Part shown: positions 18,213-26,425 of the stretch, piece by piece
Numbering within the stretch: the stretch's first letter is position 1
Layout: each line of letters starts with the position of its first letter
From: Clostridium aciditolerans
GTDB taxonomy: Bacteria > Bacillota > Clostridia > Clostridiales > Clostridiaceae
Direction of reading: 5' to 3'
Assembly (NCBI RefSeq): GCF_016316925.1
Contig: NZ_JAEEGB010000045.1
Coordinates: forward strand, 1 to 64,000
DNA: 64,000 nucleotides
Notes under the pieces: generated by a model
Told to the model about the DNA's origin: nothing
The model's database searches: none
What the model saw: only the letters and a program-made list of their open reading frames with translations
Position numbers and translations under genes: made by a program

Positions 18213-19049
18213 TTATAGATATCTTAAGTTTTTCATGCTTATGTCTAATACTTTAAAAGAATGAGTAAGTGCTCCAGTAGATATAAAATTTACTCCAGTT
18301 TTAGCTATAGAATCTATTGTATCTAAAGTAACATTTCCAGAAGCTTCAATTTGAGCTTTGCCATTTATAATTTCTACTGAAGTTTTTAACATTTCTATAT
18401 TCATATTATCAAGCATAATTATATCAGCACCACACTCTAAAGCTTCTTTCAATTGAGTTAAGGTTTCAACCTCTACTTCTATTTTTCTAACAAAAGGAGC
18501 ATTTTTTCTTACTAAATCAATAGCATTTTTAATCCCACCAGCTGCATCTATATGATTATCTTTTATTAAAACTCCATCATTTAATCCAAATCTGTGATTA
18601 GTTCCTCCGCCAATTTTTACTGCGTATTTTTCAAAGATTCTCATATTAGGAGTAGTTTTTCTTGTGTCTAAAAGTCTAACATTAGTTCCTTCAAGTTTTT
18701 TTACAAATTTTTTTGTAAGAGTAGCTATTCCACTCATCCTTTGAAGAAAATTTAAGGCAACTCTTTCTCCACTAAGTAAAGTTTTAGTGTTGCCTACGAT
18801 TTCTCCAAGTTTTTCGCCTTTTCTAACTTCCGCTCCATCCTGTATATATAATTTTACCTCTGCATCTCCAAGGATATGAAAAACTCTTTCAAAGACTTCA
18901 ATTCCAGCTATTATACCATCTTCTTTTACAATTAGTTCTATAGCAGCTTTTTGTCCGCTGTCTACTATAGATTCTGTTGTTATATCTCCATATTGTATAT
19001 CTTCATTAAGAGCACTTTTTATAATATCATCAGCAAGTGACCAATTCAT
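18213..19049 (-). CDS. nadC: nicotinate-nucleotide pyrophosphorylase (quinolinate phosphoribosyltransferase)
   Basis: A 278-residue enzyme converting quinolinate and PRPP to nicotinate mononucleotide, CO2 and PPi, the third step of de novo NAD synthesis. Family signatures include LNFLQRMSGIAT, LLDTRKTTPNMR and the C-terminal barrel segments IMLDNMN, IEASGNV and STGALTHS. Length is standard. The start overlaps the end of nadB by 20 bp, so translation is coupled. It is the last gene of nadABC. Confidence 0.97.
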   Translation of the reverse strand: MNWSLADDIIKSALNEDIQYGDITTESIVDSGQKAAIELIVKEDGIIAGIEVFERVFHILGDAEVKLYIQDGAEVRKGEKLGEIVGNTKTLLSGERVALNFLQRMSGIATLTKKFVKKLEGTNVRLLDTRKTTPNMRIFEKYAVKIGGGTNHRFGLNDGVLIKDNHIDAAGGIKNAIDLVRKNAPFVRKIEVEVETLTQLKEALECGADIIMLDNMNIEMLKTSVEIINGKAQIEASGNVTLDTIDSIAKTGVNFISTGALTHSFKVLDISMKNLRYL

Positions 19050-20331
19050 TCCTTATGTCTCCTCTCAATTTACATAATGTATTAATTAAAACATCTCTAT
19101 TTAAATTTTTATAATAGTCTAAGGTGCATTGAATTTTTTCTGGTTTTGTTATTTTAACTTGCATGCTTTTTATTTCCTTATTTATCTTCTCAGCACCTCT
19201 TCTTGAAAATACTAGACCTTCCAATAGGGAATTACTAGCTAATCTATTTGCGCCATGAACACCTGTACAGCTAACTTCACCGAAGGCATATAGATTGCTC
19301 ATGGAGGTTTGTCCGTATAAATTTACATCTATTCCTCCCATAAAATAATGTTGTGCAGGAGAAACTGGAATTGGTTCCTTGCATATGTCTACACCATTTT
19401 TTAAACACTCTTCATATATATTGGGAAATCTTTTTAATAAAAAATCTTTACTCATAAAACTAACATCAAGATAAACATTTTTAGAATTAGTTTTTATCTT
19501 TTCCTCACATATATGCTTTGTAACTATGTCTCTTGAAAGTAATTCATCTACAAATCTTTCGCCTCTGTTATTTATAAGTTTTCCTCCTTCACCCCGTATT
19601 GATTCTGAAATTAGAAATTTTCTACTATTTAGACTCTCATCAAAGAATGCTGTAGGATGAAATTGTATATAGTCTAAATTTTTAACTTTTATATTATTTC
19701 GTATAGCTATAGATATGCCATCACCTGTAATTATTCTTTGATTTGTAGAATTTTTAAAGATTCCTCCTATGCCACCTGTTGCTAATATACTAACCTTAGC
19801 ATGAATATCTATTTGTTCATTATCTTTTATACAAATTGCTCCAGTGCACATATTATTATTTTTTAATATCTCTACTAGCTCACAATTTTCATATATAGTA
19901 ATATTATTTTTTGACTTTACTTTATTTAAAAGAATTTCTTCAACTCTTTTTCCAGTTATGTCCTTATAATAAACAATTCTATTAATGCTATGGGCACCTT
20001 CACGTGTAAAACATAAACCTTCTATATCTCTTTCAAAATCTACTCCAAGTTTACAAAGAGCACTTATATTATCTATGGATTCTTCTACTAGAACTTTAAC
20101 AGCATCAATGTCATTCTCATATTTCCCAGCTTTTAAGGTATCTTCTGTAAAAAGATCTATGTCTGTATATCCTCTTGCTACAGATATTCCGCCTTGAGCT
20201 AAAGCAGTATTACACTCATCTTTTCTTCCTTTAGAAATCATAACTACATTAAGATTATCGCTTAAGTTTAGAGCCGAATATAACCCAGCAACACCAGTAC
20301 CAATAATCAAAACATCGGTAATAAGTTCCAT
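19030..20331 (-). CDS. nadB: L-aspartate oxidase (short form)
   Basis: A 433-residue FAD flavoprotein oxidising L-aspartate to iminoaspartate, the first step of de novo NAD synthesis. The N terminus has the dinucleotide-binding fold (LIIGTGVAGLYSALNL). FAD and active-site segments QGGISVARG, FTREGAHS, QFHPTAF, GEGGKLIN and HGANRLASNSLLEGLVFSRR are present. At 433 residues it is about 100 shorter than the E. coli enzyme: the C-terminal helical part is reduced to about 50 residues. In an anaerobe the electron acceptor is presumably fumarate or another non-oxygen acceptor. It lies 5 bp after nadA. Confidence 0.95.
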   Translation of the reverse strand: MELITDVLIIGTGVAGLYSALNLSDNLNVVMISKGRKDECNTALAQGGISVARGYTDIDLFTEDTLKAGKYENDIDAVKVLVEESIDNISALCKLGVDFERDIEGLCFTREGAHSINRIVYYKDITGKRVEEILLNKVKSKNNITIYENCELVEILKNNNMCTGAICIKDNEQIDIHAKVSILATGGIGGIFKNSTNQRIITGDGISIAIRNNIKVKNLDYIQFHPTAFFDESLNSRKFLISESIRGEGGKLINNRGERFVDELLSRDIVTKHICEEKIKTNSKNVYLDVSFMSKDFLLKRFPNIYEECLKNGVDICKEPIPVSPAQHYFMGGIDVNLYGQTSMSNLYAFGEVSCTGVHGANRLASNSLLEGLVFSRRGAEKINKEIKSMQVKITKPEKIQCTLDYYKNLNRDVLINTLCKLRGDIRNELVTC

Positions 20332-20336
20332 ATATT

Positions 20337-21248
20337 TTAACCTCCAAGCTTGTGCATGTTTGATAAAGCATTGTAAGCTTTTTGTCGTAGTTCCTCTTTT
20401 AACTCTATATTATATTCCATGTTTAAAAGACAATTATATACATCTTTTAAATAGGTTTTTTTCATGTTGATACAACTCATTCCGCCGCCAGGAATATAAA
20501 ATTCCTTATTAGGGTCATTTAGCTTCATTTGATGAAGAACTCCTTCCTCAGTAGCTATAAGAAATCTTTTATTAGAGCTTTTATTAACAAATTTTATGAT
20601 TTCTCCTGTACTTCCAATAAAATCTGCAGCATCTCTAACAGGTTTTTCGCATTCGGGATGGGCTGCAATTAGTATATCAGGATGCAAATTTTTGGCTTTA
20701 GCTAATTCTTCAGGTCTAACTTTTTTGTGAGTTATACAAAACCCATTCCATAAAATAAATTTTTTCTCAGGAATTTGTTCTTGAATATAACTTCCCAAGT
20801 TTTTGTCAGGTAAAAATATTATCTCCTCTTCTTCTAAATTTCTTATTATTTTTAGAGCGTTGGAAGAAGTACAGCATACATCAGACATAGCTTTCACTTC
20901 TGCAGAAGAATTTATATAGCATACAATCTTTGCATTTGGATGCTTTTTCTTTAATTCTTCAACACCCTCAGCATCGGCCATATCTGCCATAGGACACCCA
21001 GCATCTATTACTGGAAGTAATACAGTTTTTTTAGGAGAAAGTATTTTGGCACTTTCAGCCATAAATTTTACGCCACAAAAGACTATTACTTTTTCCTTGC
21101 AATCTTTGGCTATTTTACTTAGATAGTAAGAGTCGCCAACTGCATCTGCTATATCCTGAATATCGGATCTTTGATAATAATGGGCTAAAATTATAGCATT
21201 TCTTTCTTTTTTTAATTTTAATATTTCATCTTTAAAATTAATCTCCAT
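20337..21248 (-). CDS. nadA: quinolinate synthase A
   Basis: A 303-residue [4Fe-4S] enzyme condensing iminoaspartate and dihydroxyacetone phosphate to quinolinate. The family start ILAHYYQRSDIQDIADAVGDS is present, with conserved cysteines in VIVFCGVKFMAE, MSDVCCTSSNA and PGGGMSCINM, and the HPECEKPV segment. The start at 21248 is chosen because GGGGGAAC precedes it by 6 nt; the frame runs further upstream, but through the operator palindrome and without a ribosome-binding site. First gene of nadABC. Confidence 0.96.
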   Translation of the reverse strand: MEINFKDEILKLKKERNAIILAHYYQRSDIQDIADAVGDSYYLSKIAKDCKEKVIVFCGVKFMAESAKILSPKKTVLLPVIDAGCPMADMADAEGVEELKKKHPNAKIVCYINSSAEVKAMSDVCCTSSNALKIIRNLEEEEIIFLPDKNLGSYIQEQIPEKKFILWNGFCITHKKVRPEELAKAKNLHPDILIAAHPECEKPVRDAADFIGSTGEIIKFVNKSSNKRFLIATEEGVLHQMKLNDPNKEFYIPGGGMSCINMKKTYLKDVYNCLLNMEYNIELKEELRQKAYNALSNMHKLGG

Positions 21249-21267
21249 ATAAGTTCCCCCAGAATAC

Positions 21268-21309
21268 ATATTTATTTTACATGTGTATATACACCTGTAA
21301 AATAAATAT
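21268..21309. promoter_or_regulatory. 42-bp palindromic operator before nadABC (NiaR-type candidate)
   Basis: A 42-bp inverted repeat with a single mismatched pair, centred between 21288 and 21289 and built around GTGTATATACAC with TTTTAC/GTAAAA arms. It sits between the predicted nadA -10 box and the Shine-Dalgarno, an ideal position for a repressor. In Firmicutes nad biosynthesis is commonly repressed by the niacin-responsive NiaR; assignment to NiaR is by analogy only. Confidence 0.7.
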
Positions 21310-21333
21310 ACCACTAAAAGTATATTATATCAA
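21305..21333 (-). promoter_or_regulatory. predicted nadABC promoter
   Basis: On the minus strand TTGATA (21333-21328), a 17-bp spacer and TATATT (21310-21305). The -10 box overlaps the outer edge of the 42-bp palindrome, so a bound repressor would block RNA polymerase. Confidence 0.6.
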
Positions 21334-21451
21334 CTTGGTTGGTTAATATTTTAATTTGGTGAATTAAAGTATTTTAAGAAATAAATGCAAAATTATTGTC
21401 AAATAATTTATAAATATGTCTTATAAAATTTTACAAAACTACATCACATAA

Positions 21452-21515
21452 TATAGTAGTTTACATTATTATATAGTATAATAGTACTTAACATTATAAA
21501 GTAGTTTATATAATA
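21452..21515 (+). promoter_or_regulatory. repeated AT-rich motif before the padR gene
   Basis: Related segments TATAGTAGTTTACATTAT (from 21452) and TATAAAGTAGTTTATATAAT (from 21496), with a degenerate copy between them, lie just upstream of the PadR-family gene. They may form its own operator/promoter, since PadR regulators usually repress themselves. The promoter boxes are not clear. Confidence 0.35.
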
Positions 21516-21543
21516 AAATAAATTTATTGAGGAGGTTTACTCA

Positions 21544-21888
21544 TTGGAATTTGATAAAGAAATACTGAAAGGTTATATTGACACAATCATATTATGTGTT
21601 TTACAAGATAATGATATGTACGGATATGAAATTGCTAAAAGAATAAAGGAGAAATCAAAAGAAAAATTTGAAATAAAGGAAGCTACTTTATATGTATCCT
21701 TAAAAAGGCTAGAAAAAAAGAATTATTTAGAAGGATATTGGAATGATGATGAAAGAACCGGAGGTGGAAGAAGAAGGTACTACAGAATTACTGAAGAAGG
21801 CAGGAAGTATTTTTCAGGAAAGGTAGAAGAATGGGCACTTTTAAAATCATTATTAAATAATTTTATGGAGGTTATATTAGATGAATAA
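21544..21888 (+). CDS. PadR family transcriptional regulator
   Basis: A 114-residue winged-helix repressor of the short PadR subfamily. The segment DTIILCVLQDNDMYGYEIAKRI starts the domain, KEATLYVSLKRLEKKNYL is the recognition helix region, and GGGRRRYYRITEEGRKYF is the wing. It starts with TTG at 21544 behind GAGGAGGT. It overlaps the downstream membrane-protein gene by 8 bp. Such PadR/HAAS pairs in Firmicutes typically respond to cell-envelope or antibiotic stress, the regulator controlling its own operon. Confidence 0.93.
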   Translation: MEFDKEILKGYIDTIILCVLQDNDMYGYEIAKRIKEKSKEKFEIKEATLYVSLKRLEKKNYLEGYWNDDERTGGGRRRYYRITEEGRKYFSGKVEEWALLKSLLNNFMEVILDE

Positions 21889-22501
21889 AATTGAGGACTA
21901 TATCTATAAAATTTATGAGAATTTCGATAATGCAGATGAAGATACAAAAATATTGAAAGAAGAAATGAGAACGCATTTATATGAGGAAGTTGAGGAGTTA
22001 AAAAAGCAAGGATTAAGTGAGGAGGAGAGTATAGATAAGGCACTAGAGAACTTTGGAAAAGACAACTCTGTAGTAAATGAAATGAACTATATATTGAGAA
22101 ATCGTAGTATATTCACAAAAATGCTTATTAAAGCAGGTGTTGTTGTTTTTATTATAGGATGCTTGTTTCAAGTTATTAGTATATTCTATAGTGGTGAAGG
22201 TATTCAGTATTTTAGTGGAGATTTAATTAAAAATGGATTTAGAAGTATTTCATATCTATTATTTATGATTTCACTAGCTATTTGGGATATAGCTTTCTAT
22301 TATTATTACTATCTTAAAAATAACGATTTAGTTGTGATGGCGTTTTTGCTTTGCGATTTTGTCATATGCATACCTGTTTTGTTTATATGGGTTTACTTTC
22401 CGAACCACAAGATGGCAAGTATGACTTTTATATTAGGCATTACTTTTGTAATAACTCTAATTCTAAGGATATATTATGTTAAAAACAAAAAGTGGAATTA
22501 G
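21881..22501 (+). CDS. HAAS-domain (permease prefix/DUF1700-like) membrane protein
   Basis: A 206-residue protein. Its first 70 residues form a HAAS/permease-prefix type helical domain (EEMRTHLYEEVEELKKQG, then SIDKALENFG), followed by four predicted membrane segments. Proteins with this domain are commonly encoded beside a short PadR regulator, which the soluble N-terminal domain may bind. Its start overlaps the padR stop by 8 bp, so the pair is translationally coupled. No transporter domain is attached. The cellular signal is unknown. Confidence 0.8.
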   Translation: MNKIEDYIYKIYENFDNADEDTKILKEEMRTHLYEEVEELKKQGLSEEESIDKALENFGKDNSVVNEMNYILRNRSIFTKMLIKAGVVVFIIGCLFQVISIFYSGEGIQYFSGDLIKNGFRSISYLLFMISLAIWDIAFYYYYYLKNNDLVVMAFLLCDFVICIPVLFIWVYFPNHKMASMTFILGITFVITLILRIYYVKNKKWN

Positions 22502-22514
22502 AGTACATTGGTCG

Positions 22515-22655
22515 ATGTATCGCATTTGCGAAACGAGTTTAAAAATATAATAGTTTTCTGACGTAAGGAAGAAAACTCACCTTCACTGTCAATTGTCCAC
22601 TGTCAACTGTCCTCTAAAAAATGCTTCGCATTTTTTTATATTACGAATTAAAGTA
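22515..22655. repeat. family B repeat, long copy
   Basis: It starts with a TCGCATTTGCGAAACGAGTT hairpin segment, continues through TTTTCTGACGTAAGGAAGAA and CTCACCTTCACTGTC to TGTCCACTGTCAACTGTCCT, and ends in an ATGCTTCGCAT hairpin. The first 100 bp are nearly identical to 50890-50990. It lies directly downstream of the PadR/HAAS operon. Confidence 0.8.
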
Positions 22656-22778
22656 TAGGTAATATGTACAAGTATAATAGCTATTACTATAGGATATTAT
22701 AAATAATAAGCATGATAAGTTAATTAAAAAAGTGCAAAAACTTTTTATAAATTGGTAAATAACGGAGGGAATTTATAT

Positions 22779-22925
22779 ATGAAGATAGGTGACAAAAGAA
22801 ACTATAAACAAAAAGGGTTTAGAGAAGGAACGAGGTTTTCAAAAAACCAGATAAAGCAAACTATTGAAAAGAGAGCTTATAATGAAAGTGGATGGAACAA
22901 TAAAGATGGAGAACAATATGAATAA
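22779..22925 (+). CDS. small hydrophilic hypothetical protein (48 aa)
   Basis: A 48-residue ORF with a strong Shine-Dalgarno (CGGAGGGA) 9 nt before ATG 22779. The protein is polar and basic with many Lys, Arg, Asn and Gln (MKIGDKRNYKQKGFREGTRF, ending in NKDGEQYE). There is no membrane segment or cysteine. It resembles in size and composition the other tiny basic proteins at 15345-15720. No family recognised. Confidence 0.55.
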   Translation: MKIGDKRNYKQKGFREGTRFSKNQIKQTIEKRAYNESGWNNKDGEQYE

Positions 22926-23341
22926 ATAATATTAAAGTAAATTTTAAATTATTACATTTGATTATTAGCAAATATAGTGATAAAATTATAACTAACCAAG
23001 TTATTTATGAATTCAGATAATTTTGGAAAGCTTCTGGAATATTTGATGCATAAATAACACTATCTATATTTTTAACCTAACAGAGAGGAATGTTCTGATC
23101 TGAAGGGATTGTAGATTTATAAGTAGGTAGTCGGTATATATTTTATATATCTATAATTTGCGAATAATCTAACTTTCCCTAAAAATACAATGAATTTCCT
23201 ATTTAAGAAAGAATTCTATTCTTAAAAGAAGAAATTCTAACTAGTCAATGGCTTAAATTTTTCAATTTAAGCTGATTTGATAGATAAAGTATTTTAGGGA
23301 AAGTTTTTGTTTTTTGTAATAATTTTCGAGGAGAGAATTAC
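22926..23341. other. 416-bp gap and possible structured leader of the ABC/hydG operon
   Basis: There is no ORF. The left 240 bp are unremarkable AT-rich DNA. The right part contains the long-stem structure described at 23171-23316. No known riboswitch consensus (TPP, FMN, SAM, lysine, guanidine-I, cobalamin) could be recognised by eye. Confidence 0.5.
23171..23316 (+). promoter_or_regulatory. long-stem structured element ending in a T-tract
   Basis: AACTTTCCCT plus AAAAATAC (23171-23188) pairs, with one bulged A, with GTATTTTAGGGAAAGTT (23289-23305), which is followed by TTTGTTTTTTG. About 100 nt lie inside and can form further hairpins: GAATTTC with GAAATTC, and GCTTAAATT with AATTTAAGC. 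It sits 26 bp before the Shine-Dalgarno of the ABC permease gene. It may be an attenuator or new riboswitch-like leader, or a short mobile element with terminal inverted repeats. Confidence 0.5.
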
Positions 23342-24133
23342 ATGAAGATAGTAAGGGGACTATTTATACCATTTATCATTATTACCATATGGTGTGTAGG
23401 ATCTGCATTACATATATTTAATGATTATATTATACCAAGCCCGCTATCAGTGGGAAGTGCTGCATATACGTTAATTAAAAGTGGAGTATTATTTAAGCAC
23501 TTAACAGTAAGTTTTTATAGGGTATTTATAGGTTTTATTATAACCTTTGCAGTAGCTTTTCCTTTTGCAATTTTGGTAGGTATGAATGAAAAAACAAGGC
23601 CATATTTAGAACCAATTTTAGAGTTTAACAGACATATTCCACCGATTGCACTGATTCCAATACTAATATTATGGTTTGGAATAGGAGAACTTTCAAAGAT
23701 ATCAGTTATATTTCTTGCAACCTTTTTCCCTATATTCTCAAGTACGTTAAATGGAGTAACAAACTACGATAAAAAGCTTTTAGAAGTTGGAGAGGTTTTT
23801 CAATTTAGTAGTAAAGATAAATTTTTCAAGATAATATTGCCTCAAGCGGTTCCATCAATATTAACAGGTGTACAGCTAGGATTAGGATATAGTTGGAGAG
23901 CTTTGATGGGAGCAGAATTAATTGCAGCATCATCTGGTATAGGCTATATGATAATGGATGCAGAACAGTTATCAAGGCCAGATATTATTATAGTGGGCAT
24001 TTTTTCTATAGGCATTTTAGGATATGTTATTGATTATATATTTCTTAAGTTAACAAATAAGTTTATGCGCTTCCATGGAAAAGAGGTGAAGTATGGCAGG
24101 GCTTATAGTAAAGAATCTATACAAGAATTTTAA
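23342..24133 (+). CDS. ABC transporter permease, nitrate/sulfonate/taurine (SsuC-like) type
   Basis: A 263-residue permease with about six membrane segments. The cytoplasmic coupling signature is LEVGEVFQFSSKDKFFKIILPQAVPSIL in outline, an EAA-type loop beginning ELSKIS...LEVGEVF. It belongs to the BPD permease family that imports sulfonates, taurine, nitrate, bicarbonate or thiamine precursors. GAGGAGAG precedes the ATG. Its 3' end overlaps the ATPase gene by 41 bp. The binding protein is encoded 2.3 kb downstream, beyond hydG. The substrate is unknown. Confidence 0.88.
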   Translation: MKIVRGLFIPFIIITIWCVGSALHIFNDYIIPSPLSVGSAAYTLIKSGVLFKHLTVSFYRVFIGFIITFAVAFPFAILVGMNEKTRPYLEPILEFNRHIPPIALIPILILWFGIGELSKISVIFLATFFPIFSSTLNGVTNYDKKLLEVGEVFQFSSKDKFFKIILPQAVPSILTGVQLGLGYSWRALMGAELIAASSGIGYMIMDAEQLSRPDIIIVGIFSIGILGYVIDYIFLKLTNKFMRFHGKEVKYGRAYSKESIQEF

Positions 24134-24830
24134 TATAAATAATAAAGAAATTCTGGCTCTTAATAATATAAATTTATATATAGAAGATGGAAGTTTTGTC
24201 ACCATTGTTGGAAAAAGTGGATGTGGAAAAACTACTTTACTTAGAATAATATGTTCACTAGAAAAGCAAACCTGTGGTGAAATAGAGTTTACTTCTGATA
24301 ATAAAGAAGAAGATATATCAAGAAGAGTGGGAATAGTATTCCAAGAACCAAGGCTTATGCCTTGGCTTACTGTAGAACAAAACATGGCATTTCCGCTTCT
24401 GAAAAATAAAAATAAGGAAGAAACTTATTACATAGTTCACAAGTACCTTGAAATGCTTGGTTTAGAAAGCTTCAAAGATGCATATCCATCACAAATTTCA
24501 GGAGGTATGGCTCAAAGAGTATCCTTAGGAAGAACACTTTGCTATGATCCAGAGATAATATTAATGGACGAGCCTTTAGGAGCGCTGGATGCTTTTAATA
24601 GAAGAAAGCTTCAAAATGAATTTATAAATATTTTTATAGAAAATAAAAAGACAGTTATATTTGTAACTCATGATGTTGAAGAAGCTATTTATTTAGGACA
24701 AAAGGTAGTAGTAATGGATGATGGGAAAGTATCAAGTGAAATATCAGTACCCCTAGAATATTATAGAGATACAACTGATTTACGATTTTTAAAACTAAGA
24801 GAAGATATACTTCACTTGTTTTTGAAATAA
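24093..24830 (+). CDS. ABC transporter ATP-binding protein (SsuB/TauB-like)
   Basis: A 245-residue ATPase with Walker A GKSGCGKTT, Q-loop VFQEPRLMPW, signature SGGMAQRVSLGR, Walker B IILMDEPLGALD and switch His in VTHDVEEA. The PRLMPW sequence after the Q-loop glutamine is typical of the sulfonate/nitrate/taurine importer group. It energises the permease at 23342, whose 3' end overlaps this gene by 41 bp; GAGGTGA precedes the start. hydG follows 71 bp downstream on the same strand. Confidence 0.93.
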   Translation: MAGLIVKNLYKNFNINNKEILALNNINLYIEDGSFVTIVGKSGCGKTTLLRIICSLEKQTCGEIEFTSDNKEEDISRRVGIVFQEPRLMPWLTVEQNMAFPLLKNKNKEETYYIVHKYLEMLGLESFKDAYPSQISGGMAQRVSLGRTLCYDPEIILMDEPLGALDAFNRRKLQNEFINIFIENKKTVIFVTHDVEEAIYLGQKVVVMDDGKVSSEISVPLEYYRDTTDLRFLKLREDILHLFLK

Positions 24831-24901
24831 AATTACAAATTTTTACTGAAATATATCACTTTAAAAGAATAATATTTTGAAAAGTTATAGGAGGAATAAA
24901 A

Positions 24902-26317
24902 ATGAGAGAGTATTTAGCAGAGGAGTTTATTATAGACTCAGAGATAAGAGAGTCTATAGAAGAGGGAAAGAAAAAGGCAAATGACAGAGAGTATGTGATG
25001 AGTCTTATTGAAAAGGCAAAAAGTTGTAAGGGACTTACACATAGGGAAGCAGCGGTATTATTAAATATTGAGGACAAAGAAATACTGGAGGAAATGTTTA
25101 GTGCTGCAAGAAAGATAAAAGAAACTATTTATGGTAACAGAATAGTGCTATTTGCACCACTTTATGTAAGTGATTATTGTGTTAACGGATGTAAATATTG
25201 TGGATATAAGTGTTCGAATGAAGATTTTCCAAGAAGAAAGTTAACTATGGATGAGATAAAAGAAGAAATAGAACACATCGAAGCTCTAGGTCACAAAAGA
25301 ATTGTGCTGGAAGCGGGAGAAGATCCTAAAAATTGTTCTTTAGATTATATAATCGACTGTATTAAAACTATCTATTCAATGAAATTTAAGAACGGAAGTA
25401 TTAGACGTATAAATATTAACATTGCAGCTACTACTGTAGAGGATTACGAGAGATTAAAAGACGCAGAAATAGGAACATATACACTTTTCCAAGAAACATA
25501 CCATAAACCAACTTATGAAAAATTGCATCCTACTGGACCAAAACATAATTATAACTGGCATACCACAGCTATGCATAGAGCAAGAGCTGCAGGTATTGAT
25601 GATGTAGGAATAGGTGTACTTTATGGTTTGTATGATCATCAATATGATACTGTGGCTATGCTTATGCATGCTGAACATCTTGAGAAAGCAACAGGGGTTG
25701 GTCCACATACTATATCAATGCCAAGATTAAGAGCTGCAGATGGAGTAGACATTAAAGAGTTTCCATATTTAATTACAGATGAACAGTTTATAAAGATAGT
25801 GGCAGTTTTAAGACTTGCAGTTCCGTATACTGGAATGATTCTTTCAACTAGAGAAGAATCAAACTTTAGAGATAAGGTTATATCAGTTGGAATATCACAG
25901 ATAAGTGCTGGTTCATGTGTAGGGGTTGGAAGCTATTCAGAGAAGAATGCACTTAAGCATTCTGATGAAAAGCCTCAATTTGAAGTAGCTGATCATCGTA
26001 CACCATCTGAAATTCTTAAAAATCTTTGTAAATCCGGTTATATTCCAAGTTATTGTACTGCATGCTATAGAGCTGGAAGAACTGGCGATAGATTTATGGA
26101 GTTTGCAAAGAGTGGCACAATACACAATTTCTGTTTACCTAATGCAATATTAACATTTAAAGAATATTTAATAGATTATGCAGATGAGGAATTACGTGCT
26201 GTTGGAGTAGAAACTATAGAAAAGAATTTATTAAATATTCCAGATGAAAGAGTTCGCAGGGAAACAATAGAAAAGCTTGCAAGGATAGAAAAAGGTGAAA
26301 GAGATCTAAGATTCTAA
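24902..26317 (+). CDS. hydG: [FeFe] hydrogenase H-cluster radical SAM maturase HydG
   Basis: A 471-residue radical SAM enzyme of the HydG/ThiH branch. The SAM cluster motif is C93-x3-C97-x2-C100 (CVNGCKYCGYKC). The C-terminal motif C385-x2-C388-x22-C411 is exactly the HydG pattern that holds the auxiliary cluster with its dangler iron; ThiH lacks it. HydG cleaves tyrosine to p-cresol and converts dehydroglycine to the CO and CN ligands of the hydrogenase active site. GGAGG precedes the ATG. It is placed unusually, between the ATPase and binding-protein genes of an ABC importer. hydE, hydF and hydrogenase genes are not in the window. Confidence 0.95.
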   Translation: MREYLAEEFIIDSEIRESIEEGKKKANDREYVMSLIEKAKSCKGLTHREAAVLLNIEDKEILEEMFSAARKIKETIYGNRIVLFAPLYVSDYCVNGCKYCGYKCSNEDFPRRKLTMDEIKEEIEHIEALGHKRIVLEAGEDPKNCSLDYIIDCIKTIYSMKFKNGSIRRININIAATTVEDYERLKDAEIGTYTLFQETYHKPTYEKLHPTGPKHNYNWHTTAMHRARAAGIDDVGIGVLYGLYDHQYDTVAMLMHAEHLEKATGVGPHTISMPRLRAADGVDIKEFPYLITDEQFIKIVAVLRLAVPYTGMILSTREESNFRDKVISVGISQISAGSCVGVGSYSEKNALKHSDEKPQFEVADHRTPSEILKNLCKSGYIPSYCTACYRAGRTGDRFMEFAKSGTIHNFCLPNAILTFKEYLIDYADEELRAVGVETIEKNLLNIPDERVRRETIEKLARIEKGERDLRF

Positions 26318-26334
26318 ACTGTAATATAAATATA

Positions 26335-26405
26335 GGAAACTGTCTCAAAGTAGAAAAATAGTGCAATATATTGTAGCTAAAATTCATTTTGAGACAGCCT
26401 CTTTT
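26335..26405 (+). terminator. hairpin between hydG and the binding-protein gene
   Basis: GGAAACTGTCTCAAA (26335-26349) pairs with TTTGAGACAGCC (26388-26399) and is followed by TCTTTT. With 38 nt in the loop it could be a partial terminator. The CTGTCTCAAA/TTTGAGACAG ends also resemble insertion-sequence-type inverted repeats. Confidence 0.6.
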
Positions 26406-26425
26406 AAATTAGGGGGATAATGTAG

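Noticed and set aside
22779-22925. Treating the 48-residue ORF as part of the ABC/hydG operon
   Set aside because: More than 400 bp and a long-stem structure with a T-tract separate it from the ABC permease gene, so it is more likely an independent small gene.
24902-26317. Calling the radical SAM gene thiH (tyrosine lyase for thiamine)
   Set aside because: The C-terminal CX2CX22C motif is the HydG-specific auxiliary cluster site, and no other thiamine genes or TPP riboswitch are present.
26333-26405. Insertion-sequence remnant between hydG and the binding-protein gene
   Set aside because: Only one copy of about 70 bp with inverted ends and a following T-run was seen, with no transposase remnant; a terminator-like hairpin is the simpler reading.
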